NCBI GenBank assembly: GCA_035296565.1
Contig: DATHAQ010000020.1
Span: 1 to 21,749 of the forward strand
Source of the DNA: JACCZR01 sp035296565
GTDB lineage: Bacteria > Actinomycetota > Thermoleophilia > Solirubrobacterales > Thermoleophilaceae
DNA: 21,749 bases
Direction of reading: 5' to 3'
The position numbers were made by a program, and so were the translations under genes. This document shows, piece by piece, positions 1 through 7,174 of the stretch. How positions within the stretch are numbered: position 1 is the first letter of the stretch; every line of letters begins with the position of its first letter. The notes below the pieces were generated by a model. It saw only the letters and a program-made list of their open reading frames with translations, was not told where the DNA came from and did no database searches.

Positions 1-1089
1 GGCTCCCAAAGCAAGCGCCTTGAAGGCGTCCGCGCCCGTGCGCACCCCGCTGTCGACCACGATCGGGACCTGCCCGTCCACGGCGCCGGCGATCTTCGGA
101 AGGGCGGCGATGGTCGAGGTGGCCCCGTCCACCTGCCGCCCGCCGTGGTTGGACACCCAAATGCCGTCCATGCCGTCGGCGACAGCCCGGCGGGCGTCAT
201 CGGGGTGGAGGATGCCCTTGAGCACGATGGGGAGCTTCGTCCGCTCGCGCAGAAACGGAAGGTCCTCCCAGGTCAGCGACGGGCGGGAGTAGATGCGGAT
301 GAAGGTCTGCACCGCGGCGCGGGCCCGGCCCGAGAGCAACGCGCGGTCGAAGCGATCGGGATAGGCGCGTACCAACTGGAACAGCGTCCTCAGTGCGCCG
401 AGGCTCGGCCGCGGCTCGGGCGAGTCGCCGCCGGCGTCCTCGTCCAGCAGCCGGGTGAAGACCGGGTCGCTGGTGTACTGCGCTATGCCCTTGCCGCGCA
501 GGAAGGGCAGGTAGCCCAGGTCCAGGTCGTGGGTGCGCCAGCCCAGGATCGTCGTGTCGAGCGTGATCACGATCGCCGCGCACTCGCAGGCTTCGGCGCG
601 CGCCACGAGACTCTCGACGAGCTCGTTCGAGGTGCTCCAGTAGAGCTGGAACAGGCGCATCCCTTCTCCCAGCTCGCGGGCGCACTCCTCCATCGGCCGA
701 GAGGCCTGGTTGGAGAAGGTCATCGGCACGCCGGCCTCTCGCGCCGCCGCAGCCACCGCCAGATCGGCCCGCCGGTGCACCATCTCGAGGACGCCAATGG
801 GGGAGAGGACGAACGGCGAGCCCAGGTGGCGGCCGAACAGCTCCACGGTCGGGTCGCGCTGCTCGACGTTGCGAAGCATGCGAGGGACGATCCGCCAGCG
901 ATCGAAGTCCGAGCGGTTCGCCGCCATCGTGCGGCCGGTGCCGGCTCCGCCGGCGATGTAGGCGAACGCCTCCGAGGAGATCGCGTCGCGGGCGCGCTCC
1001 TCGAGCGCGTTGGAGTCGGTGGGCAGCTTCGGCCGCCGGTTGCCGATCCCCGCCAGGTAGACCGCCTGCTGTCGGTCGGGACCACGCAC
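1..1089 (-). CDS. FMN-dependent alpha-hydroxy-acid oxidase (lactate 2-monooxygenase-like), C-terminus beyond window
   Basis: Reading the minus strand from a GTG at 1089 gives 363 residues with no stop before the window edge; an in-frame TAG lies 15 nt upstream of the GTG, so this is the most upstream usable start. The protein follows the FMN_dh (TIM-barrel) family. An N-terminal AFAYIAGGAG segment (res 41-50) matches the flavin-binding AGGA motif, LKGI (290-293) carries the conserved lysine, and SNHGGRQVD (313-321) holds the active-site histidine (H315) and substrate-binding arginine (R318). VVDSGVRTGADAFKALALGA at the edge is the FMN phosphate-binding part. The family oxidises L-2-hydroxy acids such as lactate. 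The long insertion and overall pattern look closer to lactate 2-monooxygenase than to LldD, but substrate cannot be fixed from sequence. It is divergent from the SDR pseudogene with a 55-nt gap. Family confidence is high, exact activity moderate. Confidence 0.92.
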   Translation of the reverse strand, partial: MRGPDRQQAVYLAGIGNRRPKLPTDSNALEERARDAISSEAFAYIAGGAGTGRTMAANRSDFDRWRIVPRMLRNVEQRDPTVELFGRHLGSPFVLSPIGVLEMVHRRADLAVAAAAREAGVPMTFSNQASRPMEECARELGEGMRLFQLYWSTSNELVESLVARAEACECAAIVITLDTTILGWRTHDLDLGYLPFLRGKGIAQYTSDPVFTRLLDEDAGGDSPEPRPSLGALRTLFQLVRAYPDRFDRALLSGRARAAVQTFIRIYSRPSLTWEDLPFLRERTKLPIVLKGILHPDDARRAVADGMDGIWVSNHGGRQVDGATSTIAALPKIAGAVDGQVPIVVDSGVRTGADAFKALALGA

Positions 1090-1109
1090 GCGGAGCGCAC
1101 CCTAGCCTC

Positions 1110-1134
1110 GTTTCCGGCCTGCCGGAGGGGGTAC
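1110..1134 (+). promoter_or_regulatory. SigB-type promoter of the SDR pseudogene
   Basis: GTTT (1110-1113), 15-nt spacer, GGGTAC (1129-1134). This matches the SigB/SigF-class consensus (GTTT or GnnT, 14-16 nt, GGGTAC/T). The ATG at 1145 is only 10 nt after the -10 element, so the transcript would be leaderless or nearly so. Confidence 0.6.
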
Positions 1135-1144
1135 CCGGTCGAGC

Positions 1145-2017
1145 ATGGCCAGCGACTTCGAGCAGCAGCAGGAAGAGCGCCCGGCACAGCACCAACCGCG
1201 CCAGCCCGGACTCGAGTCCGAGATGGAGCCGCGGCCCGAGGTCGTGCCCGAGCACTACCGCGGGAGCGGCAAGCTGGAGGGCCGCGCGGCGATCGTCACC
1301 GGCGGCGACAGCGGCATCGGCCGCGCGGTCTCGGTCCTGTTCGCGCGCGAGGGGGCCGACGTTGCCGTGGTCTAGCTCGACGAGGACGAGGACGCCGCGG
1401 AAACCGCGCGCATGGTGGAGTCCGAGGGCCGGCGCTGCGTGACCCTGCCCTGCGACCTGCGCGAGGAGGCCAATTGCCGCCAGGCGGTCGAGCGCGCGGC
1501 CGGCGAGCTCGGGCACCTCGAGGTCCTCGTGAATCACGCCGGCGAACAGCACCCGCGCGACTCCATCGAGGACGTGACCGCCCACCAGCTCGAGCGGACG
1601 TTCCGGGTGAACGTGTTCTCGATGTTCCACCTGGTCAAGGCGGCGCCGGGGCACCTGGGCGAGGGCTCGGCGATCGTCAACACCGCCTCGGTCACGGCCT
1701 ATCAGGGCAACCCGAGCATGATCGACTACACGGCCTCCAACGGCGCGATCGTCGCCTTCACCCGCGCACTGGCCAACCAGCTGGTCGAGCGCGGCATACG
1801 GGTCAACGCCGTCGCCCCGGGGCCGGTGTGGACGCCGCTGATCCCCGCGACCTTCCCGGCCGAGAAGGTCGAGGGCTTTGGGGTGCAGACGCCGATGGGG
1901 CGCATCGGCCAACCGGCCGAGATCGCTCCGAGCTATGTGTTCCTGGCCAGCGAGGACTCGTCGTTCATGAGCGGCCAGGTGCTGCACCCCAACGGCGGCG
2001 ACGTGGTCGGCGGTTAG
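1145..2017 (+). pseudogene. SDR family oxidoreductase, interrupted by an amber codon and lacking the catalytic lysine
   Basis: One reading frame of 291 codons covers a complete classical short-chain dehydrogenase of the YhdF/YghA-like group (about 290 aa) but contains a TAG at 1373-1375, where relatives typically read tyrosine (..VAVVYLNE..); TAC to TAG is one base change. Before the stop are the hydrophilic N-terminal extension and the NAD(P)-binding TGGDSGIG motif. After it, in the same frame, come NHAGEQHP (usually NNAG), NTASVTAYQG with the catalytic Ser, and the active site DYTASNGAI, in which the YxxxK lysine is Asn (AAC). The C-terminal GQVLHPNGGD segment is intact. A downstream ATG at 1412 could restart translation, but that product would lack the Rossmann nucleotide-binding loop. 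Two independent inactivating changes argue for a decaying gene rather than a sequencing error. TAG is a common normal stop in this window, so recoding is unlikely. Confidence 0.85.
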
Positions 2018-2054
2018 GCGTTTGCACGCGGGCTCGGCGGGGGAGCGGAGAACT

Positions 2055-2213
2055 ATGGAAACTGATGAGGACCGCAAGCTCGCCGAGCAGGGCAACACCG
2101 ACGCGAAGCTGTACGTGCCGGAGGAGCCCCAGCAGGAGGACGAGCCCCAGCAGGAGGACGAGCCCGACGAGGCTCCCGACGAGCCCCAGGACGACGGCGG
2201 AGAGGCGGCGTAG
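2055..2213 (+). CDS. small acidic hypothetical protein (52 aa)
   Basis: ATG at 2055 with GGAG at 2047-2050; a TTG at 2022 in the same frame is less likely because it lacks a good ribosome-binding site. The 52-residue product is extremely acidic, rich in Glu, Asp, Pro and Gln, with no predicted membrane segment or recognisable domain. An 18-bp unit is repeated exactly in tandem at 2124-2141 and 2142-2159, giving EPQQED twice, and the rest of the tail (EPDEAPDEPQDD) looks like further diverged copies. The stop is only 2 nt before the next ATG at 2216, so it is almost certainly co-translated with the DUF892 protein. Function is unknown; an intrinsically disordered acidic partner for the basic-tailed neighbour is a guess. 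Confidence 0.7.
   Translation: METDEDRKLAEQGNTDAKLYVPEEPQQEDEPQQEDEPDEAPDEPQDDGGEAA
2124..2159 (+). repeat. 18-bp perfect tandem duplication within the acidic gene
   Basis: Two identical 18-bp units (2124-2141 and 2142-2159) encode EPQQED EPQQED. In-frame expansion or contraction by slippage would only change protein length. Confidence 0.9.
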
Positions 2214-2215
2214 AC

Positions 2216-2887
2216 ATGGCTAAGCAGGACCCGCAAGCAGGCGATCTGAAGCTGATCCAGTATCTCAACGAGGCCTACGGCAAGGAGAAGGAGCTCGAGA
2301 CCGCGTTGCAGCTCCACATCCGGATGACCACCCGGGCGCCGTACAAGAAGCGCCTCCAGGACCATCTGAAGGAGACCAAGGCGCAGGCCAGGGGTCTGGA
2401 GCGCCGCATCAAGAAGCTCGGCGGCAAGGCCGAGCGCATCCAGCTCGTCCCCGACGGCGCCCCCGACGTGGTGGCCGGGGCGGCGACAGGCGTGGCCTCA
2501 GTCGCCTCGAAGGCGGCGGCGGCCGCCACCGGCCAGCTGCACGCCGTGCGCGGCACCGGCGAAGCGGACAAGATGCTCCACAACGCCAAGACCGAGTACC
2601 ACGACGAGCACCAGGAGATCGCCAACTATTTCGCGATCGAGACGCTCGCCGAGCAGCTGGGTGACCGCGAGACGGTCAAGCTCGCGAAGGATTACCGCCG
2701 CCAGGAGGAGCGGATGGCGAACTTCCTCGAGAAGCAGATCCCGGTGCTGACCAAGCAGGTCGTCCGGCAGGAGGTCCCCGCTGACCAGCGGGCGAAGCCG
2801 AGGCGGAGCAGGTCGGGGCGCTCACGCTCCGCGGGCGGCTCGCGGTCGGGCGGCTCGCGGTCACGCGGCTCGCGCCGAAAGAGCTGA
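2216..2887 (+). CDS. DUF892 (YciE/YciF-like) ferritin-like protein with Arg/Ser-rich tail
   Basis: The 223-aa protein has the alternating long helices of the DUF892 ferritin-like family: YLNEAYGKEKELETAL (res 16-31), DHLKETKAQARGLERRIKKLG (49-69), then after an Ala-rich linker EYHDEHQEIANYFAIETLAEQLGD (127-150) and a last helix with QEERMANFLE (163-172). Candidate di-iron ligands E24, H50, E53, E62, E134, E142 and E164/E165 are in expected helical positions, so metal binding is plausible. Residues about 192-223 form a basic tail of RS, GGSRS and RGSRRKS repeats, absent from typical YciF proteins and suggestive of nucleic-acid binding. ATG lies 2 nt after the upstream acidic gene, with GGAGAGG ahead as RBS. 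Related proteins are linked to general stress responses. The family assignment is strong; DNA binding is an inference from composition. Confidence 0.85.
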   Translation: MAKQDPQAGDLKLIQYLNEAYGKEKELETALQLHIRMTTRAPYKKRLQDHLKETKAQARGLERRIKKLGGKAERIQLVPDGAPDVVAGAATGVASVASKAAAAATGQLHAVRGTGEADKMLHNAKTEYHDEHQEIANYFAIETLAEQLGDRETVKLAKDYRRQEERMANFLEKQIPVLTKQVVRQEVPADQRAKPRRSRSGRSRSAGGSRSGGSRSRGSRRKS

Positions 2888-2949
2888 CCGCGACCGGCCG
2901 AGCGCGCGCCCGGACCCACGCTGGACACCGCGCACGCCTGCCGAAAGTC

Positions 2950-2973
2950 GCTCAGGAGCCTGAGCGTTTCTGT
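2950..2973 (+). terminator. probable intrinsic terminator after the DUF892 gene
   Basis: GCTCAGG (2950-2956) and CCTGAGC (2959-2965) form a short stem, followed directly by GTTTCTGT. It lies about 60 nt after the stop at 2887. The stem is short and the T-tract imperfect. Confidence 0.45.
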
Positions 2974-3040
2974 CACAGGGGGACGCCCTCCGCTGGCCCT
3001 GCGTGCGATCCGGAGTTTGTGCATCGCGCTCGCGCACGGC

Positions 3041-3065
3041 GATTGACCGAAGCCGGGCCGGGTAC
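3041..3065 (+). promoter_or_regulatory. SigB-type promoter of the 75-aa gene
   Basis: GATT (3041-3044), 15-nt spacer, GGGTAC (3060-3065). The ATG at 3105 is 39 nt further on, leaving room for the strong AAGGAGG ribosome-binding site at 3092-3098, so this promoter would give a normal leadered mRNA. Confidence 0.55.
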
Positions 3066-3104
3066 CGGACCGCTGGCAACGCAAGCACCCCAAGGAGGAA
3101 CCGA

Positions 3105-3332
3105 ATGGCTGAGGAGACCGGTCAGGTCACCGGAACGAAGGACAAGAACTACAACCTCATCTGGTACGTCGAGCAGTGCCTGAACAACGTGCTGAAGATG
3201 GAGGAGTACGCCGGCGATGCCGAGCGCGACGGCGACAACGATCTGGCGGACTTCTTCCGCCGCGCCCAGCAGGCGAGCCAGCGCGGCGCCGAACAGGGCA
3301 AGAAGCTGCTCAAGCAGAAGCTCGACGCCTGA
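3105..3332 (+). CDS. small conserved-looking helical protein (75 aa)
   Basis: ATG at 3105 preceded by AAGGAGG with a 6-nt spacer, the best Shine-Dalgarno in the window, which implies high expression. The product starts MAEETGQVTGTKDKNYN, then a helical region (LIWYVEQCLNNVLKMEEYAGDAERDGD) and a second helix (LADFFRRAQQASQRGAEQGKKLLKQKL). The pattern of aromatic, Glu and Asp residues recalls a half four-helix bundle, but no metal-binding motif can be assigned. A SigB-like promoter sits upstream at 3041-3065. It stands alone, ends 26 nt before the convergent hydrolase stop, and follows the DUF892 gene after a likely terminator. Function unknown; small stress-induced proteins of this size are common in actinobacteria. 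Confidence 0.8.
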   Translation: MAEETGQVTGTKDKNYNLIWYVEQCLNNVLKMEEYAGDAERDGDNDLADFFRRAQQASQRGAEQGKKLLKQKLDA

Positions 3333-3358
3333 GCTTGGCCTAGGCGGCGGGGCGGCGT

Positions 3359-4102
3359 CTAGGACGGCCCCGCCGCGCGGGCCTGCTCCACAGCGGACTG
3401 GACGCCCTGGCGCCAAGGTTTGCCGTGGCCGGTGAGCATGGTCTGCGCACCAGTCTCGGCGAGGGCGTCGAGGCTCGCGAGGTTGCGCTCGCTGTCCGCG
3501 GTGGCGGCCCCTGAGACAATTTGGGGGCCGGTGGTGCCGCGGTAGGGGTCCAGCATCACCACGGCATCGCCCGCGATGACAGCGTCGCGCTCGGGCAGGT
3601 GCAGGGCGCAGTGCCCGAGCGTGTGGCCCGGGGTGAACAGCACGCGCGGCGATCCGGGGACCGGCAGAGTGCCGTTCGTGTAGCGGGTGGCCGCTCTGAG
3701 GGGAGTGGGCCAGAATGCACCCGCGCGCAGGAACGCGCCGACGATCGGCAGTGCCTTCGGCTGGGTGGCGAGGTAGAGCGAGCGTGGCCGCTCGTGCGCG
3801 TACTGCTGCGGGTGGCGGCTGAGTGGGATGTCGTTTTCGTGCACCCAGACGGGCACCCCGAGCTCGGTGCGCGCGCGCTCGGCGAAGCCGATGTGGTCGA
3901 AGTGCGCGTGCGTCAGCACGACCGCCTCGATCTCGCTCGCGCTGCGTCCCAGGCGTCCGAGCGCCTCGACCAGCGACTCCCACGAGCCGCGTACGCCGGT
4001 GTCCACGACGGTGAGCCGGCCGTCCTCCTCGACGAGGTACCAGTTGGTGTAGGCGTCCTCGACGCGGTGAATCCCAGGGACGACGTCGGTCTCCAGCTCC
4101 AC
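3359..4102 (-). CDS. metallo-beta-lactamase-fold hydrolase
   Basis: The 247-aa protein carries the full zinc-ligand set of the MBL superfamily: THAHFDH (res 64-70, HxHxDH), GHTLGH (159-164), AGD (177-179) and TGHG (224-227). The N-terminus (GIHRVEDAYTNWYLVEEDG) is typical of glyoxalase-II-like or lactonase-like hydrolases that act on small thioesters or esters. It is soluble with no signal peptide. The GTG start at 4102 follows the SRPBCC stop after 16 nt, making it the last gene of a leftward operon. Its substrate cannot be told from sequence. Confidence 0.9.
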   Translation of the reverse strand: MELETDVVPGIHRVEDAYTNWYLVEEDGRLTVVDTGVRGSWESLVEALGRLGRSASEIEAVVLTHAHFDHIGFAERARTELGVPVWVHENDIPLSRHPQQYAHERPRSLYLATQPKALPIVGAFLRAGAFWPTPLRAATRYTNGTLPVPGSPRVLFTPGHTLGHCALHLPERDAVIAGDAVVMLDPYRGTTGPQIVSGAATADSERNLASLDALAETGAQTMLTGHGKPWRQGVQSAVEQARAAGPS

Positions 4103-4118
4103 GATGCTCGCGCCGCCC

Positions 4119-4595
4119 CTAGCGGGCAGCGCCCTCCTTCTGCGCGATGCGCTCGCGCTCGGCGGGCGACCCCACCGACACCTCGGACAGGCGGCGCAGG
4201 GTCTCCCGATTGCGTATTCGGGTCAGGACGTGGACCGGCGGCGTGAGCAGGTGAACCGGCTTGGGCACCAGCGGGTCCTCGATGATCGTCGCGCGGGTCC
4301 CGCCGTCCACCGCCGTGAGCTCGAAGGTCACCTTCGCTTTGCCCAGCGGCAGGGCCCGGGCGATCAGCTCCAGTTTGTGCGGCGGCTCGCTCTGCACCAC
4401 GTAGGTCCTGTCCTTGACGGTCAGCGGACCGTAGCCCACCGAGTGATGGAACTCCGTGCCCTTGGCGGGCCAGTCGCGGTCCCAGTCGCGGATGTCCTTC
4501 GAGCCCACGACGACGTAGCCGTACTGGCGCGGGTCGGCCAGCACCTCGAAGACGCGCTGAGGGGGGACCGGTATGTAGCGCTCGTTGCGGGCCAT
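4119..4595 (-). CDS. SRPBCC (START/Bet v1-like) lipid- or ligand-binding protein
   Basis: The 158-aa product has the SRPBCC pattern: an N-terminal strand (YIPVPPQRVFEVLADPRQYGYVV), a middle strand ladder (GTEFHHSVGYGPLTVKDRT, PHKLELIARALPLGKAKVTFEL), GGTRATIIEDP and a C-terminal amphipathic helix (RIRNRETLRRLSE). Such proteins bind hydrophobic ligands in a helix-grip cavity and are often paired with lipid, polyketide or carotenoid oxidoreductases. Here it lies directly after the phytoene-desaturase-like gene, with 9 nt between that stop and the ATG at 4595. The gap and the upstream gene's last codons contain a SigB-like promoter (4605-4629), so the gene may be expressed with, or separately from, the upstream genes. 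There is no Shine-Dalgarno in the 9-nt gap, consistent with leaderless initiation. Confidence 0.85.
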   Translation of the reverse strand: MARNERYIPVPPQRVFEVLADPRQYGYVVVGSKDIRDWDRDWPAKGTEFHHSVGYGPLTVKDRTYVVQSEPPHKLELIARALPLGKAKVTFELTAVDGGTRATIIEDPLVPKPVHLLTPPVHVLTRIRNRETLRRLSEVSVGSPAERERIAQKEGAAR

Positions 4596-4604
4596 CGCCG
4601 CCGT

Positions 4605-4629
4605 CTACCCCCGGCGCAGGGCCGAAAAC
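4605..4629 (-). promoter_or_regulatory. SigB-type promoter inside the end of the flavoprotein gene
   Basis: On the minus strand GTTT (4629-4626), 15-nt spacer, GGGTAG (4610-4605), then 9 nt to the ATG at 4595. The TAG of the -10 element is also the stop codon of the upstream gene. Confidence 0.55.
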
Positions 4630-6230
4630 CCGGCCAGCGCCAGCACCCCGGCGCCGAGGGCGAAGCCCCGGCGCTTGAGGCGCTCGGCCGCCAGCACCGC
4701 CCGCGCGGCGTTGCCGCCGGGGCCGCCGTGGACGCCGCCGCCGGGGTGGGCGGCCGAGGAGGCGAGGTAGAGCCCGGGCACCGGTGTCTCGGGCCGGCCC
4801 AGCCCCGGCACGGGCCGGAAGGTCAGCTGCTGGTGGATCTGGGCGGTGCCGTTGTTCACCGCTCCGCCGGCGAGGTTGCGGTTGGCGGCCTCGAGCTTGG
4901 CCGGGGTGAACACGTGGCGCCCGCGGATGAGGTCGCGGAAGCCGGGGGCCGCGCGCTCGATCTCGTCCTCGACCCGGCGCGCGAATAGCTGCGTCTCGTG
5001 CTCGTCGAAGCTGCCCGTCAGCTCGCCACCGGCGTCGCCGTCGATCTCCTGGGGCACGTGGGTGTAGGCCCACGCCGTGTCGCGCCCCTCGGGCTGGCGC
5101 GTCGGGTCGGTGGCGGCGTACTGGCCCATGACGAGGAAGGGGCGGTCGGGGATGAGCCGGCGGTTCAGCTGCGAGGAGGTGCGGGTCAGCGCATCCATGC
5201 CCTCGGCGAGGTGCACGGTCCCCGCGGCGCGGGCCTCCTCGGCGGTCCAGGGGATCGGCGCGTCAAGCGTCCAGTCGATCTTCACCGTCGAGTTGTCGTA
5301 CTGGAAGCGGCGCAGCTCGGAGAGCAGCCGGGCCGGCAGGTGCTCCTCGCCGACCAGGTCGCGGTACAGGGCCGGCGCGCCCGTGTCGGCGAGCACGGCC
5401 TTGGCCGCGCCCACCTCCTCACCGCTCGCCAGGCGCACGCCCGCCGCGCGCCCGCCGCGGATCAGCACGCGCTCCACCCGCTCGCCAGTGCGCAGCGTCG
5501 CGCCGCGGCTCTCCAAACGGCGGACCATCGCCCCCACCAGCTCGCCCGAGCCGCCTTCAGGCACCGGGAAACCGTGCTCCTGGCCCAAGCCGCATAGCAC
5601 GAGCCCGAACAGGGCGCTGCCCGGCTGGTCGGGCGTGAGGTCGGTGTGCAGCGCGTTGCCGGCCAGCAGCCAGCCACCGCCCTCGCCGTTGAAGCTCTCC
5701 TCTGCGTAGCGGCGCACCGGCAGCACCCCGAAGCGCAGGAAGGTGCGCAGGTCCCGCGGCCCGAGCGAGGCCGCGATCCGGGCGCCGGCCTTCACGGGCG
5801 GGAAGGGTGTGAAGAGGCCATCGGTGAGCGCGTCGCCGAAGCGCTGCCACCAGCGAATGACCTCGCGCCAGCGCTCCCCGTCCCCGGGAGCGAAGCGCTC
5901 CAGCGACTCCGCCGTGCGCTCCAGGTCCCGCCACAGCATCGCGCAGCGGCCGTCGGGCTGCGGGTGGGCGACCGGCGCATCGGCGCGCCGCCAGCGCAGG
6001 CCGTGCTCCTCGAGGCGGAGTTGGGTGATGATCGACGAGGCAGGGGCCAGTGGATAGAACGCGCTGAAGTGGTCGTTCACGAACCCGGGCTCGATCAGCT
6101 CGGAGCTCTTGACCGCGCCGCCGGCCACCGGCTGTTCCTCGAACACCGCGACGTCCCACCCCCGGTCGGCCAGGATGTTCGCCGCCACCAGCCCGTTGGG
6201 CCCGGCGCCGATCACGACGGCGTCAGCCAA
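4605..6230 (-). CDS. phytoene desaturase-like FAD-dependent oxidoreductase
   Basis: The 541-aa protein begins with the FAD-binding Rossmann motif VVIGAGPNGLVAANILADRG (GxGxxG at res 8-13, followed by an acidic residue in VFEE), continues with GGAVKS, and ends with the C-terminal FAD signature GGGVHGGPGGNAARAVL. This layout is that of phytoene dehydrogenase/CrtI-related NAD(P)/FAD-dependent oxidoreductases such as mammalian PYROXD2-like proteins. After the FAD motif is a hydrophobic stretch (GFALGAGVLALAGFSAL) that may anchor it to the membrane. TTG at 6230 is the likely start: it overlaps the upstream SDR stop (TTGGCTGA) with GATGAGG as RBS, implying translational coupling. The substrate is unknown; the SDR and SRPBCC neighbours suggest lipid or isoprenoid redox chemistry. 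Confidence 0.88.
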   Translation of the reverse strand: MADAVVIGAGPNGLVAANILADRGWDVAVFEEQPVAGGAVKSSELIEPGFVNDHFSAFYPLAPASSIITQLRLEEHGLRWRRADAPVAHPQPDGRCAMLWRDLERTAESLERFAPGDGERWREVIRWWQRFGDALTDGLFTPFPPVKAGARIAASLGPRDLRTFLRFGVLPVRRYAEESFNGEGGGWLLAGNALHTDLTPDQPGSALFGLVLCGLGQEHGFPVPEGGSGELVGAMVRRLESRGATLRTGERVERVLIRGGRAAGVRLASGEEVGAAKAVLADTGAPALYRDLVGEEHLPARLLSELRRFQYDNSTVKIDWTLDAPIPWTAEEARAAGTVHLAEGMDALTRTSSQLNRRLIPDRPFLVMGQYAATDPTRQPEGRDTAWAYTHVPQEIDGDAGGELTGSFDEHETQLFARRVEDEIERAAPGFRDLIRGRHVFTPAKLEAANRNLAGGAVNNGTAQIHQQLTFRPVPGLGRPETPVPGLYLASSAAHPGGGVHGGPGGNAARAVLAAERLKRRGFALGAGVLALAGFSALRRG

Positions 6231-7140
6231 GGAGCCTCATCAGCCCCACGCGCAGGCTCGGGCGGCTCAGCGGCAGCCCGCCGCTCACGCGGCCGTCGCC
6301 GGTGGAGGTGTGCAGGGCGCCGGGGCCCTCGGCCGGACGTCCGCGGGGATGGACGAAGTGGCCGACCCGTCCCAGCAGGCGCTCGATGGACCCTGGAGCG
6401 AGCCCGTAGGCCAAGCCGATCGCGATGCCCATGGCCCAGCCCACGGTGACTCGGCGGCGCGGTCGGGCCGTGGCGGCTACCACGGCGTCGGCCACGGTGG
6501 CGGCGGTGTAGGCGCCCGGAAAGCGCGGCGCGAGCCGGCCGCTCGCGCTGGTGGCGTGGTCCCAGAAAGGCGTGTCGACGGGGCCCGGCTCGACCTCGCA
6601 CACCTGCACTCGTGACCCCGCGCCCTTGAGCTCGGTCCGCAGGCCGCGCAGGAAGCCCCGCAGCCCGTGCTTGGCGGCCACGTAAGAGGCTTGGAGGGGG
6701 AGGGGGGCGCGGCTCGCCACCGAGGAGACGACTATCAGTCGCCCGTCAGAGCGCTCCAGATGGGGGAGGGCGCAGCGGATGGTGTTGACCGCTCCGGTGA
6801 GCGTCAGCCTCACCGCCTCGTCGAACTCCTCGGGCGGCGTCTCGGTGAACAGCCCGTAGGAAGCAGCCCCCGCGTTGACCACCGCCACGTCGAGCCCGCC
6901 CAGCTCCTCGACCGCCTGCTCGACCGCCTGCTCGAGCTCGGGGCGCTCCCGGATGTCGGCGCGCAGCGCCACGGCGTGAACGCCCCGCTCGCGCGCCTCG
7001 CGCGCCGCCTGCTCGACGCCCTCGCCGCGCGCCAGCAGGGCGAGGTCCGCCCCCGCGGCGGCGAAGCGCCGCGCCGTGGCCAGGCCTATGCCGCTGCTGG
7101 CCCCGGTGACGAGCACGCGGCAGCCCGAGAGTCGATGCAT
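6223..7140 (-). CDS. SDR family NAD(P)-dependent oxidoreductase
   Basis: Classical SDR of 305 aa with TGASSGIG (res 12-19), VVNAGAASYG (NAG motif, about 88-96), catalytic Ser in VVSSVAS (137-143), and YVAAK (Y153, K157), so unlike the SDR at 1145 it keeps the full catalytic set. PGPVDTPF follows the fold pattern. The C-terminal 80 residues beyond the core contain a short hydrophobic stretch (VGWAMGIAIGLAYGLAPG), as in membrane-associated SDRs of the DltE/YqjQ type. ATG at 7140 lies 9 nt after the YihY stop, and the C-terminus overlaps the flavoprotein start by 8 nt. It likely acts with the flavoprotein on a lipophilic substrate. Confidence 0.9.
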   Translation of the reverse strand: MHRLSGCRVLVTGASSGIGLATARRFAAAGADLALLARGEGVEQAAREARERGVHAVALRADIRERPELEQAVEQAVEELGGLDVAVVNAGAASYGLFTETPPEEFDEAVRLTLTGAVNTIRCALPHLERSDGRLIVVSSVASRAPLPLQASYVAAKHGLRGFLRGLRTELKGAGSRVQVCEVEPGPVDTPFWDHATSASGRLAPRFPGAYTAATVADAVVAATARPRRRVTVGWAMGIAIGLAYGLAPGSIERLLGRVGHFVHPRGRPAEGPGALHTSTGDGRVSGGLPLSRPSLRVGLMRLLG

Positions 7141-7149
7141 GGCGGTCGT

Positions 7150-7174
7150 CTACCCGCGCGGGGGCAGCTGAAGC
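7150..7174 (-). promoter_or_regulatory. possible SigB-type promoter at the end of the YihY gene
   Basis: Minus strand GCTT (7174-7171), 15-nt spacer, GGGTAG (7155-7150), 9 nt to the ATG at 7140. The TAG doubles as the YihY stop codon. The -35 fits only the loose GnnT form. Confidence 0.4.

Noticed and set aside
1373..1375. Amber codon read through as an amino acid (recoding)
   Set aside because: TAG is a common normal stop for other genes here, and no recoding element or suppressor context is visible; a nonsense change is simpler.
2022..2054. TTG start at 2022 for the small acidic protein
   Set aside because: No ribosome-binding site; ATG at 2055 has GGAG at a workable distance.
145..2365. 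Very long open frames on both strands over the first 2.3 kb (e.g. 145-2223 + and 197-2365 -)
   Set aside because: They are shadows of real genes in GC-rich DNA. Their translations are Arg/Ala/Pro-rich with no motifs, while the correct frames give clear domains.
3333..3358. Terminator between the convergent 75-aa gene and hydrolase gene
   Set aside because: Only 26 nt, with no convincing stem or T-tract.
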